NCBI GenBank assembly: GCA_964602445.1
Contig: CAZRQV010000008.1
Location: 6,929 to 70,928 of the forward strand
DNA from: HGM12587 sp964602445
GTDB taxonomy: Bacteria; Bacillota; Clostridia; Lachnospirales; Lachnospiraceae
DNA: 64,000 bases
Direction: 5' to 3'
Below, one piece after another: positions 34,667 to 43,166 of this stretch; position 1 is the first letter of the stretch, and every line of letters begins with the position of its first letter. Made by a program: the position numbers and the translations under genes. The notes below the pieces were generated by a model that did no database searches, was not told the origin of the DNA, and was given only the letters and a program-made list of their open reading frames with translations.

Positions 34667-35521
34667 TTAGTACTCAGGTGGTAATTCACCGATCTCATCA
34701 TAACGGAATACCGGTCCGTCTTTACATACATATTTTGATCCGATATTGCATCGTCCGCATTTACCTACACCACATTTCATACGAAGCTCGAATGTTGTGT
34801 ATACCTGTTCATCTGTAAATCCTAATTCTTTTAAGCCCGCCAGTACGAACTTGATCATGATTGGCGGTCCGCAGATCAGTGCAACTTTATTGGTATCCAG
34901 ATTTAATTCTTTTACATAATTCGGAACAAAACCAACGTGTCCGTCCCAGCCTTCCTGTTCTCTGTCGATGGTCAGATGAACATTGATGCCTTCTGTTTTC
35001 ATCCAGACTTCCTGGATTTCTTTTAACTGCACCAGGTCGTCTGCGGAACGGGAACCGTATACGATGTCAACCGTTCCATAATCTGCACGGTTATCGATCA
35101 CGTAATTGATTACGGAACGAAGCGGCGCAAGACCGATACCACCAGCGATAAACAGCAGGTTTTTGCCCTTTAATTCTGTTTCTACCGGGAAATGATTTCC
35201 GTATGGTCCACGGACAGTGATCTCATCGCCTACTTCCAGGCTATGAAGATAATCTGTTAATTCTCCGCACTTTTTAATACTAAATTCCTGATATTCTTTG
35301 TTGGTCGGTGAAGATGTAATGGAGAACATCGCTTCACTGACACCCGGTGCACAGAGCATTGCGCACTGTCCCGGCATATGTTCGAAAAGTTTTCCGCCTT
35401 CCGGAGCATTCACACGGAATGTTTTTACGTCCGGTGTTTCCTGGCGGATATCTGTAATGATCCCTACCTTTGGAATTAATGTATCTAAAGTATAATTATC
35501 ATGACAATGACATTCACACAT
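34667..35521 (-). CDS. FlxA-like FAD/NAD(P)H oxidoreductase subunit
   Basis: A 285-residue ferredoxin-reductase-like protein. The FAD domain (about 20-105; MPGQCAMLCAPGVSEAMFSI), NAD(P) domain (NLLFIAGGIGLAPLRSVINY; later ALICGPPIMIKFVLAGL) and a C-terminal PyrK-type [2Fe-2S] site (MKCGVGKCGRCNIGSKYVC) are visible. The N-terminus starts MCECHCHD, an extra Cys/His cluster. The start at that Met is fixed by a TAATG overlap with the upstream gene; the longer open frame runs inside it. In Desulfovibrio Flx complexes this subunit oxidises NADH. The alternative, an AsrB-like sulfite reductase subunit, is unlikely because AsrC is absent. Confidence 0.85.
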   Translation of the reverse strand: MCECHCHDNYTLDTLIPKVGIITDIRQETPDVKTFRVNAPEGGKLFEHMPGQCAMLCAPGVSEAMFSITSSPTNKEYQEFSIKKCGELTDYLHSLEVGDEITVRGPYGNHFPVETELKGKNLLFIAGGIGLAPLRSVINYVIDNRADYGTVDIVYGSRSADDLVQLKEIQEVWMKTEGINVHLTIDREQEGWDGHVGFVPNYVKELNLDTNKVALICGPPIMIKFVLAGLKELGFTDEQVYTTFELRMKCGVGKCGRCNIGSKYVCKDGPVFRYDEIGELPPEY

Positions 35522-36552
35522 TAGTTTGCACCTCCCTGTTTCTGAAACGCTTTGACTACTTTTACGATGTTTAAAGAGGATGGGCATTTTTCAACGCAGC
35601 GTCCGCATCCTACACAGGAATACATTCCGTCATTGTTTGCCGGGAAATAAACCAGCTTATGCATAAATCTCTGACGGAATCTCTGCATCTGGCTTGTACG
35701 GTTATTTCCGTGAGCCATCATCGTAAAGTCGGAATACATACAGGAATCCCAGCAGCGGTAACGCTGAACACCGTGACCTGTATCATAATCCTTAATGTCA
35801 TAGCACTGGCAGGTTGGGCATACGAACGTACAGGTTCCGCAGGCCAGACATGGTTTATATAAGTCTTCCCATACCGGAGAATCAAATTTTTCCATTAAGT
35901 GATCTCCATCCCAGTCTTCTAAAGAAAGATCAGAATATGGAAGTTTTTCTACAATGTTGCGAATCGTTTCTTTTTCAGTTTCTACGACTGCTTCCTCACC
36001 GTCTGTCAGAAGATCTTCCACTGCTTTTGTCAGTGCTTCTCCCTTTTCAGTCAGTGCTTTCCAGTGCAGTTCTCCTTCGATCATCCATACAGCTACATCT
36101 GCTGCAGGTTCTGCACAATCGATTCCAAACACTTTACAGAAACAGGTTTCTTCCGGTTCATGGCATGCCATTGCAACGATAGTTCCGTGAGCACGTCTTG
36201 CAGCATAAAAGCTGTCTACCGGATTGGCAAGAAAGACTTTATCCAGAACTTCCACACCTCTGATATCACATGCTTTCATACCAAATACAACAAAGTTCTG
36301 TTCCTTTAATGTTTCCGGCTGAATCTTAATACTTTTTCCGTCTTTATAACAGGTATATAAATTTTCACTCTGTGGAAAGAATGCATCTTTTGGAGATTTC
36401 ACGGTTTTTAATGTGTCTAAATCTACTTCTGCATCTTCTTTCCATACTGCAAAATTAGTCTGTCCGCTGATCTTTACCGGCAGATATAATTCCTGTTCTG
36501 CAGCAATTCTCTGGAATAATGCCGGCAGATTTTCTTTTGCGATCTTATACAT
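35521..36552 (-). CDS. FlxB-like 4Fe-4S dicluster subunit (AsrA/hydrogenase beta-like)
   Basis: A 343-residue soluble protein. The N-terminal 200 residues form the domain shared with AsrA and cytochrome-c3 hydrogenase beta subunits (KDAFFPQSENLYTCYKDGK, VVFGMKACDIRGVEVLDKV). The C-terminal third holds two ferredoxin motifs: CLACGTCTFVCPTCQCYD and CVGCGRCVEKCPSSLN. In Flx complexes it relays electrons between FlxA and the other Fe-S subunits. It is 3 bases after flxC and overlaps flxA by one base. Confidence 0.83.
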   Translation of the reverse strand: MYKIAKENLPALFQRIAAEQELYLPVKISGQTNFAVWKEDAEVDLDTLKTVKSPKDAFFPQSENLYTCYKDGKSIKIQPETLKEQNFVVFGMKACDIRGVEVLDKVFLANPVDSFYAARRAHGTIVAMACHEPEETCFCKVFGIDCAEPAADVAVWMIEGELHWKALTEKGEALTKAVEDLLTDGEEAVVETEKETIRNIVEKLPYSDLSLEDWDGDHLMEKFDSPVWEDLYKPCLACGTCTFVCPTCQCYDIKDYDTGHGVQRYRCWDSCMYSDFTMMAHGNNRTSQMQRFRQRFMHKLVYFPANNDGMYSCVGCGRCVEKCPSSLNIVKVVKAFQKQGGAN

Positions 36553-36555
36553 ACA

Positions 36556-37530
36556 TTATCCCCTTTCTGCCACGATACTCGGCTCTGCATCATCAAATGT
36601 AAAGTTCGTAAGCGGTCCTTTCGAATCTGTATCCGCACCTGCCTGATATTCTCCGTATAATTCATTGATATCTTTGATGAATTTACGATTGAACAGATGA
36701 AGCGGAATTCCCTGTGGACATACTCTGCTGCATTCTCCGCAGTCAGTACATCTTCCTGCTACATGGAATGCACGGATCACATGGAACATCTTTTCTTCGA
36801 AGGAATCTACATTTGCCTTCTGAGCACTGTCAAACTTGTTGCTGTCGAATACACATTTACGGCAGCTGCATGCCGGACATACGTTACGGCAGGCATTACA
36901 GCGGATACATTTGCTCAGCTCGTTCTGGAAAAATGCGAATTTTTCTTCCGGACTCATGGCTTCGATCTTTTCTACTTCTGCAAAACGTTCTGCATCTTTG
37001 GTATCTTTCGATTCCCCAAGAAGTTCATCATAGATCATATGCTCTTTGCCCTTGCATACGTGACATCTTTCCAGCATCACTTCTTTGTATGTACAGGATT
37101 TTTCACCATAGATGGTCTGGAATGTCAGTGTTTCACAGTCGTCTGTCATTTCTGCGCCGGAAACCGCTGTAATTCCTTTGATTCCTGCTTTTTTTGCTTT
37201 TTCGATATCCAGCTTGCCTTTGCATCCAACACCGATGATATAGGCTTTTTCTCTGTCTACACGGTGTTCTTTGATCAGCTGGTTAAAACTATAAGTATCA
37301 CATGGTTTTAAGCAAACCAGTGTCTTTCCTTCCAGTTTGGAAGCTTCGATCATATATTTGCTTAAGTTTGCTCCGCAAAAACCATTGTATACGAAATTAT
37401 CCAATTCTTCTGCACTCTGAAAGTAAGCCGGTTCCGGATTGTATGGAAGATCTCCTGCTCTCCAACCAAGAACACGTGCGACTGTTCCGTTTTCCAGAAG
37501 CTCTTTTGCACGATTTACTAATTCTTGCAT
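36556..37530 (-). CDS. FlxC-like 4Fe-4S dicluster subunit (FrhB-like)
   Basis: A 324-residue soluble Fe-S protein, related in its N-terminal part to coenzyme F420 hydrogenase/dehydrogenase beta subunits (NFVYNGFCGANLSKYMIEAS, LVCLKPCDTYSFNQLIKEHR). It carries two ferredoxin motifs: CIRCNACRNVCPACSCRKC and CTDCGECSRVCPQGIP, the second resembling HdrC sites. It overlaps flxD by 13 bases. Because FlxA supplies the NAD(H) site, this subunit is more likely an electron relay than an F420 enzyme. Confidence 0.8.
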   Translation of the reverse strand: MQELVNRAKELLENGTVARVLGWRAGDLPYNPEPAYFQSAEELDNFVYNGFCGANLSKYMIEASKLEGKTLVCLKPCDTYSFNQLIKEHRVDREKAYIIGVGCKGKLDIEKAKKAGIKGITAVSGAEMTDDCETLTFQTIYGEKSCTYKEVMLERCHVCKGKEHMIYDELLGESKDTKDAERFAEVEKIEAMSPEEKFAFFQNELSKCIRCNACRNVCPACSCRKCVFDSNKFDSAQKANVDSFEEKMFHVIRAFHVAGRCTDCGECSRVCPQGIPLHLFNRKFIKDINELYGEYQAGADTDSKGPLTNFTFDDAEPSIVAERG

Positions 37531-37961
37531 CTCAAATCCCCCAATCTTACATTCTTGCCAAGAGAGTGGATCTTTTCAACAAACTCATTCATGGTCTGTG
37601 AAAATTTCACACCTTCTGCTGCTGATACCCATTCTACACGGGTACGTCCGTTTTCTACGCCAAGATAATCCAGCATAGAGAACAGAAGTGTCATACGTCT
37701 TCTTGCATAATAGTTTCCTGTACTATAATGACAGTCTCCCGGATGACATCCGCAGAGGATTACACCATCTGCTCCTTTTTCAAATGCTCTTAAGATAAAC
37801 ATCGGGTTGACACGGCATGAACATGGAACACGGATGATCTTTACATCTGCAGGATATGCCAGACGGCTGCTTCCTGCAAGGTCAGCACCTGCATAGCTGC
37901 ACCAGTTACAGCAGAATGCTACAATTTTCGGTTTAAATTCTTCATTAGTTCCTAACGGCAT
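37518..37961 (-). CDS. FlxD/MvhD-like [2Fe-2S] electron-transfer subunit
   Basis: A 147-residue protein of the MvhD family. Cysteines are arranged as AFCCNWCSYAGAD, RVPCSCRVNPMF and CGCHPGDCHYSTGN, the set that binds a [2Fe-2S] cluster in MvhD. In methanogens MvhD connects hydrogenase to HdrA; in Flx systems FlxD connects the NADH-oxidising subunits to HdrA. It overlaps hdrA by 10 bases and has a GGAGGTGG ribosome site inside the hdrA end, showing tight coupling. Confidence 0.9.
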   Translation of the reverse strand: MPLGTNEEFKPKIVAFCCNWCSYAGADLAGSSRLAYPADVKIIRVPCSCRVNPMFILRAFEKGADGVILCGCHPGDCHYSTGNYYARRRMTLLFSMLDYLGVENGRTRVEWVSAAEGVKFSQTMNEFVEKIHSLGKNVRLGDLRCKN

Positions 37962-39940
37962 ATTGCATCCACCTCCGCGATAATCTGTCTGTTAGAGAAG
38001 CCCTGTAAATCCATAGAACCGGATGGGCAGGCAACGGTACAAGCACCGCATCCCTGACACAGTGCACTGTTGACAACAGCAACACGGCGTGTTTCACGGA
38101 TACCATGGTCATTCACTTCTTTATTTTCATAACTGATTGCTCCATATGGGCATACATTTGCACAGGTAGAACATCCGTTACACATCAGTTCATCTGCTTT
38201 TGCTGTACATGGGTTTGTCAGCAGCTTATCTTTTGCCAGTAAACCAATGGCTTTGACTGCTGCAGCACCAGCCTGTGCAACCGTTTCCGGAATATCTTTC
38301 GGTCCCTGACATACACCGGATAAGAATACACCGGCTGTTGGTGATTCTACCGGACGCAGTTTTGCATGGGATTCTGTAAGGAAGTTGTTGGTATCAATGC
38401 TTGCTGTCAGCATGGTCGCAATCTTTCTTACATCCGGATTTGGTTCGATCGCTGTTGCAAGAACGACCATATCCGCTTCTTTTAAGATCTGTTTATTGTC
38501 TAAAAGGTCAACACCCTGAACCAGCAGCTTGCCGTCCGGCTGAGGAATGACTTTTCCTACCTGACCTTTGATATAATTTACACCATAATCTTCTACGGCT
38601 CTTCTGTAGAACTCATCGAAGTTCTTACCCGGAGTACGAACATCAATATAGAATACAGTTACATTTACATCCGGATATTTATCACGGATGAGCATTGCAT
38701 GTTTTGCAGTATACATACAGCAGATCTTAGAACAATAGCTCTTTCCTCTGCCATCTGCACAACGGCTTCCCACGCACTGGATAAATACCATTTCCTTTGG
38801 ATGTTTTCCGTCAGAAAGACGTTCCAGATGACCTTTGGTAGGACCTGCTGCATTCATGACACGTTCTAATTCCAGAGAAGTGATTACGTCTTTGCTCTGG
38901 TTATAAGCATATTCATCATAGTTATCCAGTTTGATCGTATCAAAACCGGTTGCTACAACGATTGCACCGTATTTTTCTGTAATGATCTCATCCTTCTGTG
39001 TATAATCGATGGCTCCTGCCTGACATACTTTTGAGCAGACACCGCATTTTCCTGTTTTCATCTTAATACATGCATCGGTATCGATGACAGGTACGTTTGG
39101 AATTGCCTGCGCAAACGGAGTGTAGATCGCACTTCTTGTATTTAAACCGCGGTTGAATTCGCTTAATGTCTTCTTAGAAGGACATTTTTCCTGACAAACG
39201 CCGCAGCCGGTACATTTGGTTTCATCTACAAATCTTGCTTTTTTCTTAATATCTACGGTAAAGTCTCCCACGAATCCGGATACTTTTTCTACTTCACTGT
39301 ATGTATAGATCTTAATCTTTTCATGGGCTGCTGCTTCTACCATTTTTGGTGTCAGGATACATGCAGAACAGTCCAGTGTCGGGAATGTCTTATCTAACTG
39401 GGACATTCTTCCGCCGATACTTGGTGTTTTTTCTACGATATCTACTTCATATCCTGCATCTGCGATATCCAGCGCTGTCTGAATACCTGCAATACCGCCG
39501 CCGATGACTAAGGCACGTTTTGTTACACGGCTTTCGCCCGGTTTTAACGGTGTATTTAAATTTACTTTTGCAATCGCAGCTCTTGCAAGGATCACAGCTT
39601 TCTTTGTCGCTTCTTCCATATCCTTGTGGATCCATGAACAATGTTCACGAATGTTTGCGATCTCTACCATATATGGATTCAGTCCGGCTCTCTCTGCGGC
39701 TCCTCTGAATGTTGTTTCATGCATACGCGGTGAACATGAACATACCACGATTCCTGTCAGATTTTTTTCTTTGATCGCTGCTGCAATCTTCGCCTGACCT
39801 GCTTCGGAACACATATACTGATAGTCTTCTGCATGAACCACCCCCGGTTCCATTGCAGCCATTTCTACTACCTTTTTCACGTCTACAGTTGCAGCAATAT
39901 TACTGCCGCAATGACAGACAAATACGCCTATTCTCTGCAT
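37952..39940 (-). CDS. hdrA: HdrA-like electron-bifurcating flavoprotein
   Basis: A full-length 662-residue HdrA. The N-terminal domain has CHCGSNIAATVDVKK and CSCSPRMHETTF; the FAD Rossmann fold is VIGGGIAGIQTALDIADAG; Fe-S motifs are CTGCGVCQEKCPS, CIKMKTGKCGVCSKVC, and the C-terminal ferredoxin-like pair CNGCSTCANVCP and CQGCGACTVACP. HdrA holds the flavin that splits electron pairs between a high-potential acceptor (through HdrBC) and ferredoxin. All cysteines are encoded by normal codons; there is no selenocysteine. It is not an FdhAB- or Mvh-hydrogenase-linked version, since neither is present nearby. Confidence 0.93.
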   Translation of the reverse strand: MQRIGVFVCHCGSNIAATVDVKKVVEMAAMEPGVVHAEDYQYMCSEAGQAKIAAAIKEKNLTGIVVCSCSPRMHETTFRGAAERAGLNPYMVEIANIREHCSWIHKDMEEATKKAVILARAAIAKVNLNTPLKPGESRVTKRALVIGGGIAGIQTALDIADAGYEVDIVEKTPSIGGRMSQLDKTFPTLDCSACILTPKMVEAAAHEKIKIYTYSEVEKVSGFVGDFTVDIKKKARFVDETKCTGCGVCQEKCPSKKTLSEFNRGLNTRSAIYTPFAQAIPNVPVIDTDACIKMKTGKCGVCSKVCQAGAIDYTQKDEIITEKYGAIVVATGFDTIKLDNYDEYAYNQSKDVITSLELERVMNAAGPTKGHLERLSDGKHPKEMVFIQCVGSRCADGRGKSYCSKICCMYTAKHAMLIRDKYPDVNVTVFYIDVRTPGKNFDEFYRRAVEDYGVNYIKGQVGKVIPQPDGKLLVQGVDLLDNKQILKEADMVVLATAIEPNPDVRKIATMLTASIDTNNFLTESHAKLRPVESPTAGVFLSGVCQGPKDIPETVAQAGAAAVKAIGLLAKDKLLTNPCTAKADELMCNGCSTCANVCPYGAISYENKEVNDHGIRETRRVAVVNSALCQGCGACTVACPSGSMDLQGFSNRQIIAEVDAICR

Positions 39941-39945
39941 GGGGC

Positions 39946-40335
39946 TTACCTCCTGTATCTTCTGAATGCACTAACCAAAAGCTGCTGTGGAAGTTCCGGA
40001 TCTAATAATTCAGGAATTTCGTCCGGAGAAAGATAAGTCTGACCTTTCTGACGAACCACCAGCTGTCTTGCGGCATCGATTAATTTTCCAGGTTTTACAT
40101 CACGCGGACATCTTTCCACGCAGGCAAAACAGGAAAGACATTTCCAAAGGGATTTGGATTCCACTAAACTTTCAATATCCCCATTCTGTACATAGGATAC
40201 AAACTGATGTGGTTTGATATCCATTTCATTAAAAGAAGGACAGGAAGCTGAACATTTACCGCATTTCATGCATTTTAACGGATTGACACCGCTGATCTCT
40301 TTGATCATTTCCGCCTGATTTTTTGCGCTGCTCAT
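39946..40335 (-). CDS. hdrC: HdrC-like ferredoxin subunit
   Basis: A 129-residue protein with two CxxCxxCxxxCP motifs: CMKCGKCSASCP (about 18-29) and CLSCFACVERCPRDVKPGKL (about 66-77 for the ligands). This is the HdrC pattern that carries electrons from HdrA to the catalytic HdrB. Its stop is 5 bases before hdrA and its start overlaps the hdrB stop by 4 bases. Confidence 0.92.
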   Translation of the reverse strand: MSSAKNQAEMIKEISGVNPLKCMKCGKCSASCPSFNEMDIKPHQFVSYVQNGDIESLVESKSLWKCLSCFACVERCPRDVKPGKLIDAARQLVVRQKGQTYLSPDEIPELLDPELPQQLLVSAFRRYRR

Positions 40336-41129
40336 ACGTTTTCTACCTCCTCTTTTACTCCGAGTGCTTCTGCAAGCAGTTCTGTGAAATAACGAACCGG
40401 AAGTTTTCCTTCTGCACTCTTATTTAAGTTATACATACATAATGGACAGGCTGTGATCAGCATTTCAGCTCCAAAACCTGCTGCACTTTCTGTAATCTTG
40501 TCACACATATTTTTTGCCATATCTTTTTCTTTTAAAGATATGTAACCGCCGCAGCATTCGTTGCGGTACGGATATACAACCGGTTCTGCACCGATGGCAC
40601 GAATAAAATCTTCAATGATCGTCGGATTTTCAGGATTATCAAATCCTAAAACTTTTCCCGGACGAAGCAGAAGACATCCGTAATATGCCCCGATCTTTCT
40701 TCCGGTCAGCGGATTAACCACTTTTTCCTTCAGCTGATCAAAACCAACTCTGTCACGCAGTACTTCCAAGAAATGCAGTACTTCTGTTTCTCCTGCATAT
40801 GGCTCTTCCAGCTGCATATAATTGTTTGCTCTGGTTCGAATATCGTCTACATTCTTCATATCATCATTGACACGTTTGATCACGTGATGACATGCGGAAC
40901 AGAGGGTTACCAGATCCTGACCTTTTTCTTTGGCCGCATTGAGTGCACGAACGGAAGAAAGTTTACTTGCGATCTCGTCAGAACCCAGCGGATAAACTCC
41001 GCCGCAGCACTGCCAGTCTTCAAGTTCTTCCAGTTCAAATCCCAGTGCACGGGCAGAAGCTCTGGCATATGCATCCAGATCTTTTGCTTTCGTTTTCAGG
41101 GTGCATCCCGGATAATAACTGTACTTCAT
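40332..41129 (-). CDS. hdrB: HdrB-like subunit with two CCG domains
   Basis: A 265-residue protein with both cysteine-rich CCG repeats: YYPGCTLKTKAKDL, QCCGGVYPLG, CSACHHV in the first; YYGCLLLRPG, ECCGGYISLK, CPLCMYN in the second. In methanogen HdrB these hold two non-cubane [4Fe-4S] clusters that reduce the CoM-S-S-CoB disulfide. Bacteria lack those cofactors, so the acceptor here is another disulfide or, by position, the fumarate reductase. The same CCG module is fused to FrdB in methanogen TfrB, which supports a functional link to fumarate. Confidence 0.92.
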   Translation of the reverse strand: MKYSYYPGCTLKTKAKDLDAYARASARALGFELEELEDWQCCGGVYPLGSDEIASKLSSVRALNAAKEKGQDLVTLCSACHHVIKRVNDDMKNVDDIRTRANNYMQLEEPYAGETEVLHFLEVLRDRVGFDQLKEKVVNPLTGRKIGAYYGCLLLRPGKVLGFDNPENPTIIEDFIRAIGAEPVVYPYRNECCGGYISLKEKDMAKNMCDKITESAAGFGAEMLITACPLCMYNLNKSAEGKLPVRYFTELLAEALGVKEEVENV

Positions 41130-41159
41130 ATCGAATCATTCTCCTCTTTCTAATTCTGA

Positions 41160-42107
41160 TTAGATCTCAACCTGTGAAATAACAGCTTTCAATGCATCTG
41201 CACTGCGTCTTAATGCTGCAACCTCATCTTCTGTTAAATCTACATGTACTTTTCCACGGTGTCCGTTTGGTCCCACCAAAGATAAAGTACTTAAACATAC
41301 ATCATCAATACCGTATTCGCCGTGCATCATTGTAGAAACAGTTGCCATAGAATCTGAAGCGGCAACCAGCTTGCTGCATAACTGACAAACAGACGCTGAA
41401 ACGGCATAGAAAGTTGCTCCTTTATTTGCAATGATCTTACCGCCGGATTTCTGAACATATTCCAACATTCCTTCTTTATCCACCGGTTTGACATCTCTTC
41501 CGAGAGCCTGCATTGCTTCCGGATATTTATCGATCGGCACTGCTGAAATGCTCGCACAGCTCCATGGGATAAATGAAGTATCGCCATGTTCGCCAAATAC
41601 ATAAGCGTGAACGTTTTTCTGAGCAATTTCGAAATGTTCTGAAATACCACAGCGAAGTCTGGCAGAATCAAGGATCGTACCGGATCCGATGATCTGGTTT
41701 TCAGGAATTCCGGAAACTTTTGTAAATACATAAGTCATAACGTCTACCGGATTGCTTACGATAATATAAAGCGCATTTGGTGCTACTGCTGCGATCTTTG
41801 GCGCAAGATCTTTCATAATATTCACGTTTGTCTGTGCAAGTTCAAGTCTTGACTGACCCGGCTTACGTCCAATTCCAGAAGTGATGATTACAATGTCAGA
41901 ATCTTTTGCATCTTCATATTCGCCTGCAACAATTGAGATTGGATCTCTGAAAGAAGTTCCCTGGATGATATCCATAACTTCTCCTTCTACTTTTTCTTTT
42001 TTGATATCGATCATTACGATTTCTGATGCAATATCATCATTTGCTAAAGTATACGCAATCGTTGCACCTACATTTCCGGCACCAATAACTGTAATTTTGC
42101 TGCTCAT
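41160..42107 (-). CDS. mdh: L-malate dehydrogenase, LDH-like NAD-dependent type
   Basis: A 315-residue dehydrogenase. The Rossmann motif is ITVIGAGNVGATIAYTLA; the substrate loop is GIGRKPGQSR. The residue at the classical 102 position is Arg, which selects malate/oxaloacetate; lactate dehydrogenases have Gln there (NQKPGETR). The catalytic His is in FGEHGDTSFIPW and the substrate Arg in DSARLR. It heads the operon (AAGGAAGG site 8 bases upstream) and gives oxaloacetate to malate with NADH. Automatic annotation could call it lactate dehydrogenase; the Arg argues against that. Confidence 0.88.
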   Translation of the reverse strand: MSSKITVIGAGNVGATIAYTLANDDIASEIVMIDIKKEKVEGEVMDIIQGTSFRDPISIVAGEYEDAKDSDIVIITSGIGRKPGQSRLELAQTNVNIMKDLAPKIAAVAPNALYIIVSNPVDVMTYVFTKVSGIPENQIIGSGTILDSARLRCGISEHFEIAQKNVHAYVFGEHGDTSFIPWSCASISAVPIDKYPEAMQALGRDVKPVDKEGMLEYVQKSGGKIIANKGATFYAVSASVCQLCSKLVAASDSMATVSTMMHGEYGIDDVCLSTLSLVGPNGHRGKVHVDLTEDEVAALRRSADALKAVISQVEI

Positions 42108-42148
42108 AATTTCTACCTTCCTTCGTTATTTTTTTAACAATCTCTTTT

Positions 42149-42210
42149 AAAAAAAACCACACAAAGCAACGATTCTTCATTTTCTGCAACTGAAGAATCT
42201 GTATTTGTGT
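42149..42210 (-). terminator. Terminator-like hairpin in the mdh operon leader (candidate attenuator)
   Basis: On the minus strand, ACACAAATACAGATTCTTCA pairs with TGAAGAATC...TTTGTGT around an 11-base loop, with an internal loop in the stem, and T8 follows directly (42149-42156). It lies between the probable promoter (42257-42285) and the mdh start (42107), so read-through would decide expression of the whole operon. No competing antiterminator or known riboswitch could be identified by eye. Confidence 0.6.
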
Positions 42211-42256
42211 TTCCCTTCAAACAGCGCCTCTATATAATAAAACTGTTTGTTCTTAA

Positions 42257-42285
42257 AAGTTATCATATTGACATTTATTTGACAA
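42257..42285 (-). promoter_or_regulatory. Probable promoter of the mdh-hdr-flx-frd-fum operon
   Basis: Minus strand -35 TTGTCA (42280-42285), 17-base spacer, -10 TAACTT (42257-42262). The -10 is poor, so activation or another start further down (TATTATATA near 42230) is possible. The predicted leader is about 140 bases. Confidence 0.4.
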
Positions 42286-42326
42286 GCCCTAATTCGTGTT
42301 ATTTCTCTTTTTTTCGCAAATTCAAG

Positions 42327-42393
42327 TTGACTGATAAAAAAACAAAGGGTAACATTTGATTAAATGTTACATTCCTTCAGACCGTGTAACATT
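42327..42393 (+). promoter_or_regulatory. Promoter and palindromic operator of larEBC
   Basis: -35 TTGACT (42327-42332), 17-base spacer, -10 TAACAT (42350-42355). The -10 lies inside a perfect 9-base inverted repeat GTAACATTT-n4-AAATGTTAC (42349-42370), and a third half-site GTAACATT occurs at 42386-42393. Overlap with the -10 suggests a repressor site. I cannot assign the regulator. Confidence 0.6.
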
Positions 42394-42419
42394 CAGCAAT
42401 TCATTTCAGGAGATTTCGT

Positions 42420-43166
42420 ATGAATTTAGATACATTTTTTAAAGAACATCCAAAAGCGGCTCTCGCCTTTTCCGGAGGTGTCGATTCTGCTTACCTGCTG
42501 TATGCAGGTCTCCTTGCAGGCTGTGATCTTCATGCCTACTATGTCAAATCTGCCTTTCAGCCACAATTCGAACTGGAAGATGCCAAAAGACTGGCAAAAG
42601 AACTGAACGCTTCCATGACCATTTTAGAGCTTGATGTTCTTTCTTACCCTGAGATTACGGAAAATCCAAAAAACCGCTGTTATTTCTGCAAACAGAAAAT
42701 CTTTGGAAAAATTCTGGAAGCAGCCCGCAATGACGGATACGACCTTTTGATCGACGGAACCAACGCTTCCGACGATGCCGGCGATCGCCCCGGTATGAAA
42801 GCGCTTCGTGAACTGTCCGTTTGTTCTCCCCTTCGGGAATGCGGTCTGACCAAAGAGGAAATCCGCAGACGTTCCAGAGACGCCGGACTTTTTACATGGG
42901 ACAAACCGGCTTATGCATGCCTTGCCACCAGAATTCCTGCCGGAACAGCGATCACTCCGGAAAAACTATCTGCCACCGAACAGGCAGAATCTTATCTGGC
43001 AGGTCTTGGTTTTACCGATTTTCGTGTCCGCCTTTCCGGAACCGATGCCAAAATCCAGGTGAAAGAAGATCAGTTAGAAAAACTCCTTATATATAGGAAA
43101 GAAATCCTACAGCACTTAAAACCATACTATCCATCGATTACTGTAGATTTAGAGGTACGCTCATGA
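42420..43166 (+). CDS. larE: LarE, ATP-dependent sulfur transferase of nickel-pincer cofactor synthesis
   Basis: A 248-residue PP-loop enzyme (AALAFSGGVDSAYLLYAG). LarE adenylates and then thiolates the pyridinium carboxylates made by LarB, giving the dithio-dicarboxylate ligand of nickel-pincer nucleotide. Cysteines are at NRCYFCKQKI and in KPAYACLATRIP; the last aligns with the sacrificial Cys of Lactobacillus plantarum LarE. The extra two are consistent with the LarE class that carries a [4Fe-4S] cluster and uses sulfide catalytically. CAGGAG precedes the ATG. It heads larE-larB-larC, each overlapping the next by 4 bases. Confidence 0.92.
   Translation: MNLDTFFKEHPKAALAFSGGVDSAYLLYAGLLAGCDLHAYYVKSAFQPQFELEDAKRLAKELNASMTILELDVLSYPEITENPKNRCYFCKQKIFGKILEAARNDGYDLLIDGTNASDDAGDRPGMKALRELSVCSPLRECGLTKEEIRRRSRDAGLFTWDKPAYACLATRIPAGTAITPEKLSATEQAESYLAGLGFTDFRVRLSGTDAKIQVKEDQLEKLLIYRKEILQHLKPYYPSITVDLEVRS

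Noticed and set aside
34667..36552. Anaerobic sulfite reductase subunits AsrB/AsrA
   Set aside because: The folds are related, but AsrC is absent and the genes sit between flxC/flxD/hdrA and fumarate reductase, so Flx subunits fit better.
37952..39940. Selenocysteine in HdrA or other Hdr/Flx subunits, given the nearby selD
   Set aside because: The reading frames are continuous with ordinary Cys codons at the ligand positions; no in-frame TGA is needed.
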